From: Euperipatoides rowelli
Lineage: Eukaryota; Onychophora; Udeonychophora; Euonychophora; Peripatopsidae
Assembly: GCA_003024985.2 (NCBI GenBank)
Contig: PXIH01S0012277.1
Direction: 5' to 3' (one strand)
Length of the DNA stretch: 10,616 bases
Each line of letters starts with the position of its first letter. Within the stretch, counting starts at the first letter, position 1. Made by a program: the position numbers and the translations under genes. The notes beneath the pieces are model-generated. The model searched no databases, was not told where the DNA came from, and saw only the letters and a list, made by a program, of their open reading frames with translations. Below are positions 7,176-10,616 of this stretch, piece after piece.

Positions 7176-7479
7176 CAGACATATACTAAGGAGAATCCAT
7201 AGTATACAGCCTAATTTTCTTTTTTATTGCATTTCTAATTTATTTATTTTAATTTTTTATTTTTAGGGAATCTACTAGTGCGTAAATAAAGTTTTCTTCC
7301 CTGCTACTCAGTGATCAAATGTGTTTGTGTCAGTGGAAAATTTATTTGCAGGCTGTAAAGCAAACTGTCCGTTTTCTAAATGGCTTTAAGAGGCTGTAAA
7401 AAGTCTGCAGATTCATTTTATTACATCTGTGGTGAGTTAATGGTGGAAAGCAAAAAATAAATATAACATGTTTCATTCG

Positions 7480-7511
7480 ACAAGTATATACCTCGACAGG
7501 TATATCTCTCG
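7480..7511 (+). repeat. 16-bp tandem duplication that shifts the frame
   Basis: ACAAGTATATACCTCG (7480-7495) is followed directly by ACAGGTATATCTCTCG (7496-7511), 13 of 16 identical. Being 16 bases, it breaks the transposase-like frame between the NITCFIRQVY-type and YLSYFSVKIG-type segments. Confidence 0.75.
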
Positions 7512-7915
7512 TATTTCAGTCAAAATCGGAGATCAAGACAAAACTTGGGCACCCCATTAAATTTGCTACACATGTGTTGAAGGACTTAGATGGTGGTCAA
7601 AGGGTGAACATGAAACATTTAGATTTGAGGTTCCAATGGTGTGGCAAGAGCCATAAAATCACAGCAATGATTGTTACTTTTGTTCGACTGGTGTTCACGG
7701 TTTCAATTTGAAGAATAAAAAAAGAATGGTCTATCCAAATATGCCATCCACTTTATGCCCAGTTCTTCATAGTCCAGGCGTACCAGTACCAATTCCACGG
7801 TGAACATTTACTGAAATAGACGGTTCCATGAGTGATTCAAATGAAGAAAACATCAAGGAGTATGAACCTGGTGATAGCTGTGCACCAGAAAAACTTTTTT
7901 CAGTCTGAACTAAAC

Positions 7916-7929
7916 GATTTGGGATTTGG
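7916..7929 (+). repeat. 7-bp tandem duplication that shifts the frame
   Basis: GATTTGG is repeated exactly and directly. The frame before it reads QSELNDL; the frame after it reads VRDLHLTKENSE. The duplication explains the +1 shift. Confidence 0.8.
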
Positions 7930-8334
7930 TTCGAGACTTACATCTGACAAAAGAAAATTCAGAATTGCTTGGTTCAAGACTTAAAGAGAAGAACCTGCTC
8001 ACAGCTGGCACTTCATTTTCCTGGTTCAGGTACAGAGAAAAGGATTTTCTTCCATATATTTTGGAAGAAGGAGAATTAGCTTCTGAACTGATGTAGTGGA
8101 GTTTTGAATCAATTTAACATTCCATACGAAAGTACAGATTTGTGACTGTTCATAGTCTCATCAGAAAGAAGTCTCAAAGTTGTCCTTCTTCACTATGGGA
8201 ATATGTATGCGTCAATACCCCTCGGACATTCTGTCCATTTAAAAGAGCGTTACGAAAATGTAGAATTTGTGCTCGATAAAATTAAATCTGACGATCATAA
8301 GTAAATTACATGCAACTATCTCAAAATAATATCA

Positions 8335-8688
8335 ATGCTCCTTGGACAGCAAGGAGGGTACACAAAATTTCCTTGTTTTATGTGTGAATGGGATAGCAGA
8401 GGCAGAATAAATCATTGGATAAAGAAAGATTGGCCAAAAAGAGGTTCATTAGAACCTGGAACCAAAAATGTGCTCCAAAAAGGTCTCATAGATCTGAATA
8501 AAGTTCTCCTTCCACCTCTGCATATCAATTTAGGGTTGATGAAGCAATTTGTCAAAGCATTACCAAAAGTAGGCAAATGTTTTAAATACATCTGTGACAA
8601 ATTTCCAGCCTTAACAACCGCCAAACTAAAAGAGGATGTCTTTACTGGTCCTGACATTAGAAAACTTCTCACAGATGGTATTTTATGA
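8335..8688 (+). CDS. best-preserved block 1 of the transposase-like gene (C-terminal region)
   Basis: A 117-codon open stretch in the same frame as the upstream LKERYENVEFVLDKIKSDDH segment, from which it is separated by the stop at 8302. It contains YTKFPCFMCEWDSR (cysteine pair at residues 14 and 17), KDWPKRGSL, LLPPLHINLGLMKQFVKAL, FKYICDKFP and FTGPDIRKLLTDG, all conserved blocks of the family as I remember it. The Met at 8335 is internal to the ancestral protein. The frame ends in TGA at 8686-8688 only because of a one-base shift near 8680; the continuing sequence FYEKQIEVVEKEAWRAF is in the next frame. Not an independent gene. Confidence 0.7.
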   Translation: MLLGQQGGYTKFPCFMCEWDSRGRINHWIKKDWPKRGSLEPGTKNVLQKGLIDLNKVLLPPLHINLGLMKQFVKALPKVGKCFKYICDKFPALTTAKLKEDVFTGPDIRKLLTDGIL

Positions 8689-9094
8689 GAAACAAATAGA
8701 AGTTGTGGAAAAAGAAGCCTGGAGAGCCTTTAAAGATGTAGTAACCAAGTTTCTGGACAATAAGAAGGATCAGAATTTCAAATCAATCGTTGAGAACATG
8801 CTGCAGAAGTACAAAAATTTAGGCTGTTCCATGAGCTTGAAGGTTCACTTCCTAAAGTCACATTTGGACTATTTTCCTGAAAATCTGGGTGCCATTAGCG
8901 AAGAGATGGGTGAGAGATGTCATCAGGACATGAAAGAAATGGAAAGGATGTATCAAGGAGAATGGACTATTACGATGATGGCTGACTATTGCTGGATGTT
9001 ATACCGAGATGAACCCCATAGAGAACATAAAAGGAAATGCACGAGGCAGAGCAAGAGCATGATCGGTCGAAAGAAACTTCCACACATGGAATAA
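8636..9094 (+). CDS. best-preserved block 2 of the transposase-like gene (C-terminus)
   Basis: A 152-codon frame, genuine from about codon 14 (8675 on); its first residues are an out-of-frame overlap with the preceding block. Family blocks: EAWRAFKDVVTKFLDNKKD, LGCSMSLKVHFLKSHLDYF, PENLGAISEEMGERCHQD, MKEMERMYQGEW, MMADYCWMLYRDEPHREHKRK. The cluster of H, D and E residues in KSHLDYFPENLG...EEMGERCHQD is the likeliest catalytic or metal-binding core, but its role is inferred. The stop TAA (9092-9094) overlaps AATAAA at 9090-9095, and GTAAGT, a donor-like word, follows at 9099-9104. Roughly the last 125 bp before the right inverted repeat are non-coding. Confidence 0.7.
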   Translation: MSLLVLTLENFSQMVFYEKQIEVVEKEAWRAFKDVVTKFLDNKKDQNFKSIVENMLQKYKNLGCSMSLKVHFLKSHLDYFPENLGAISEEMGERCHQDMKEMERMYQGEWTITMMADYCWMLYRDEPHREHKRKCTRQSKSMIGRKKLPHME

Positions 9095-9218
9095 AATTGT
9101 AAGTATTTTACATACATAATATTTTACATGTTTAGCTATAAGAATGCATAGTATAAGCCAAAAAAAAATGAATAAATTAGAAGAAAAAAACATTTTCAGT
9201 ATATTTTAAAGTCTCATA

Positions 9219-9393
9219 TTTTCACTATATTTCAACTTTTTAACAAATTTAAAATTTGCGATTTGCGAAAAATCCAGACGTGATGGAAAAAAATGAAGGT
9301 CAATTTGGGTTTCAGCGGTAAAAAATACATAGGAATCAATTATCAAAAGTTAAAAAACATGACAAAACCCAAATTTTGCAGGCTTGTGAATTA
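9219..9393 (-). repeat. right terminal inverted repeat
   Basis: Reverse complement of the left end, longer because of a segment of about 10 extra bases just inside the 16-bp terminus (AAAATTTGGG-type). Conserved inner words include GGCTTGTGAATTA, AAAAGTTAAAAAACAT, GACGTGATGG and AAAATTTGCGATTTGC. Confidence 0.85.
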
Positions 9394-9473
9394 TCAATCT
9401 AACTGTAATAATCTATCCTTGTTTAATCATTTAAAATTTTCCATGGATTAAACAACATTAGTAACCTAAAGTT

Positions 9474-9743
9474 TTGTTAGAATTCTTGATTGATAAAATA
9501 ACATCATTTCACTGTAACCTTATCATTTCAGATTCTAATTACAAAAATGTAGAATTGTTAAAATCTTTTAATAACTTCACTAATTGTAGAAACATACTTG
9601 ATGTCTCTATATACAATAACAATTTTAAATTATATACCAGAATTATTTCTAAATCTGCTTCGAAGAGACTATATTTTTGTTTTAAAAAAACATCTCTAAT
9701 CCAATATTTTATATTAAACCTATATCTTTCTCAGATTATTTGA
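9474..9743 (+). pseudogene. possible reverse transcriptase remnant
   Basis: Residues 41-72 of this 89-codon frame, ILDVSIYNNNFKLYTRIISK with SASKRLYFCFKK, resemble the RT block that reads LGVxIxxxLxWxxHIxxIxxKASKRLYFL in CR1/Jockey-like LINEs. The same block (KASKRFFIIYKMRKVG) begins the minus-strand fragment at 1716-2156, so the two would be separate insertions of related elements in opposite orientation. The preceding 40 residues are Asn/Ser/Lys-rich and uninformative. The tryptophan and histidine expected in the block are absent, and the thumb region does not follow. AT-rich chance similarity is possible. Confidence 0.35.
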
Positions 9744-10100
9744 GGATATTTTTTTAATGTTCTATTAGAAAGGTTCCCATTTACGATTCTTATTAATCTA
9801 GTATTAGACATATTATCCCTTCAGAATTAGTATCATAACTATTTAACCCCCCCCCATTCACACAATTTAATCGCTGATCTGGTCTAACGGTAAATCGTTA
9901 ACAGACGCGGTATGAAGATGTAATCCATACATACAATGATTTATGAACAGACATGGTCTAGATGCAGTAAAGCCTATATTTCGTATTTAATTTATATTAA
10001 ATTTATAGTAAATAAACGATTTTATCATAAATTACAAGATATTACCAGATCGCTAAATAATGTTTCCAAACTTAATAAAACTATAGACGGTTATTTACAA

Positions 10101-10113
10101 AGAGAGAGAGAGA
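10101..10113 (+). repeat. short (AG)n tract
   Basis: Six and a half AG units; a similar GGAGAGAGAGA tract lies near 10198-10208. Confidence 0.8.
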
Positions 10114-10126
10114 TTTAGTCCAAAAC

Positions 10127-10145
10127 TTTTTTTTTTTTTTTTTTT
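10127..10145 (+). repeat. T19 homopolymer
   Basis: Nineteen T. This could be the poly(A) tail of a minus-strand retro-insert, but no body or target duplication is recognised beside it. Confidence 0.9.
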
Positions 10146-10479
10146 ATACAAAAGTGTGTTAATAAAGTTTTGAGGATTTCTACTCTTAAATAACAAGGAG
10201 AGAGAGAAATAAATGGTTGTAGATGAGAAATTGTTTAGCTATTATTAATAGAGGACAATTTCTTTCTCTCGTAGTTATTTAACATATACACACACTGTCC
10301 CAGTTCCAGTTTGATATTAATTAAGGCTGAATGTGCCAAAAGACTAATTGATTTTTTTTACTGAATGAATGAATATGATTTCAATACAATCATTGAATTG
10401 AATAAAACCTCAAATAATGTTTGTAATTTTTAAACAAGTAATATTATTTATTCATATTCAGACCTCTAAGATTAGCAGG

Positions 10480-10560
10480 TCCGCAGGCCCGGGGCTAGGG
10501 CTTATAACCCGGGAAACCGGGTTCCCGGGATCCCGCCCACATTTCCACAACTCATAATCC
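10480..10560. repeat. GC-rich palindromic cluster, possible transposon edge
   Basis: After kilobases of AT-rich DNA the composition jumps. CAGGCCCGGGGCTAGGGC is followed by AACCCGG-GAAA-CCGGGTT, a perfect 7-bp stem with a 4-nt loop. Then come CCCGGGATCCCG and a later AATCCCG. Overlapping CCCGGG words allow alternative foldings. CAGGCCCGGGGC... resembles some hAT-type ends, but the element would run off the window and its other end is unseen. Confidence 0.45.
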
Positions 10561-10616
10561 CGCTAGAAAAATGAAATTTCCTGGGAATTTCCATTTTTTT
10601 TTTTTTAATATAAAGA

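Larger units (their letters stand above)
7380..9094 (+). pseudogene. transposase-like gene of the TIR element, multiply disrupted
   Basis: The spliced-together span would be about 570 residues. Order: MALRGCKKSADSFYYICGE (7380-), VKIGDQDKTWAPH (7519-), a CX2C pair in ICYTCVEGLRWWSKG (7561-), VPMVWQEP, a second pair CYFC (7672-7683), YPNMPSTLCPV, QSELNDL, VRDLHLTKENSELLGS (7932-), FSWFRYREKDFLPY, VLNQFNIPYESTD (8101-), ASIPLGHSVHLKERYENVEF, then GGYTKFPCFMCEWDSRGR (8356-) and the C-terminal motifs. Cysteine pairs suggest zinc binding. I recall this set from numerous uncharacterised multicopy arthropod proteins; that is memory, not a search. Damage: stops at 7558, 7654, 7801, 8143 and 8302. Frame changes fall near 7496, in the T run 7895-7900, at 7916-7929, around 8080-8100, and near 8680. 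The start is chosen as the Met preceding the conserved CK...DSF...CGE block. Confidence 0.8.
7000..9393 (+). mobile_element. decayed DNA transposon with long terminal inverted repeats
   Basis: A unit of about 2.4 kb begins with TAATTCACAAGCCTGC and ends with its exact reverse complement. The inverted ends run about 161 bp (left) and 175 bp (right) and enclose one plus-strand transposase-like gene. If TA is a target dinucleotide, the element proper is 7002-9391 with TA on both sides. If the target was TTAA, the copies are TTAA (6999-7002) and TTAT (9391-9394), one mismatch. Both readings remain open. The gene is broken by several frameshifts and stops, so this copy is not autonomous, although the inverted ends are well kept. 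I cannot place the protein in a named superfamily from sequence alone. Confidence 0.85.
9744..10480. other. AT-rich non-coding stretch
   Basis: No gene seen. It holds a C9-type run (9847-9855), a small hairpin TAACG-GTAAAT-CGTTA near 9885-9900, the AG and T tracts listed separately, and TGAATGAATGAAT near 10362. The 60-codon frame at 9936-10118 has no recognisable content. Confidence 0.6.

Noticed and set aside
8412-8672. 86-codon minus-strand frame
   Set aside because: It lies opposite the transposase-like frame, whose motifs are recognisable; the minus frame is a shadow.
9872-9920. tRNA-like A-box word TGGTCTAACGG
   Set aside because: No B box follows at a sensible distance and no cloverleaf can be drawn; only a small TAACG/CGTTA hairpin is visible.
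1-10616. CRISPR arrays, prophage, operons or bacterial defence systems
   Set aside because: No regularly spaced repeats, no bacterial gene density or ribosome binding sites; composition and elements are eukaryotic.

Overview
The window reads as eukaryotic, most probably arthropod, repeat-dominated DNA. It is strongly AT-rich, full of homopolymer runs and microsatellites, and has no closely packed ORFs, no Shine-Dalgarno-type starts and no operon structure. The arthropod assignment is an inference. It rests on a transposase-like reading frame at 7380-9094 whose motifs I remember as an abundant multicopy protein family in spiders and hemipterans, and on the LINE and SINE content. One ambiguous base (n) lies at 1862.

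Layout. 1-58: (AAT)10 microsatellite that may be a LINE 3' tail. 262-891: candidate decayed hAT-like non-autonomous element. 911-1134: a ~45-bp direct repeat about 180 bp apart. 1205-1498: small inverted-repeat (MITE-like) element. 1530-2156, minus strand: 3' end of a non-LTR retrotransposon (end of the reverse transcriptase ORF, 3' UTR, AAT tail). 2160-5330: mostly featureless AT-rich DNA with G-, TG-, TA- and A-tracts, a nearly perfect 20-bp-arm hairpin (4478-4525), and two weak exon-like patches. 5417-5474: an imperfect pre-miRNA-like hairpin. 5638-5954, minus strand: a tRNA-derived SINE with A and B boxes and an exact 18-bp target-site duplication. 6232-6360: remnant of a CCHC zinc-knuckle protein of retroelement type. 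7000-9393: a complete but decayed DNA transposon of about 2.4 kb. 9474-9743: weak RT-like remnant. 9744-10480: no gene seen. 10480-10616: unusually GC-rich palindromic stretch, possibly the edge of another element.

The most interesting object is the element at 7000-9393. A degenerate plus-strand gene with cysteine pairs and well-kept C-terminal motifs sits between long inverted repeats (about 160 and 175 bp, roughly 85-90% identical by eye over the aligned part). The repeats start with the same 16 bases on each side. This ties a family usually left as an uncharacterised protein to DNA-transposon termini. No intact host gene can be supported, and nothing here suggests genes working together: the window is a graveyard of independently inserted mobile elements.
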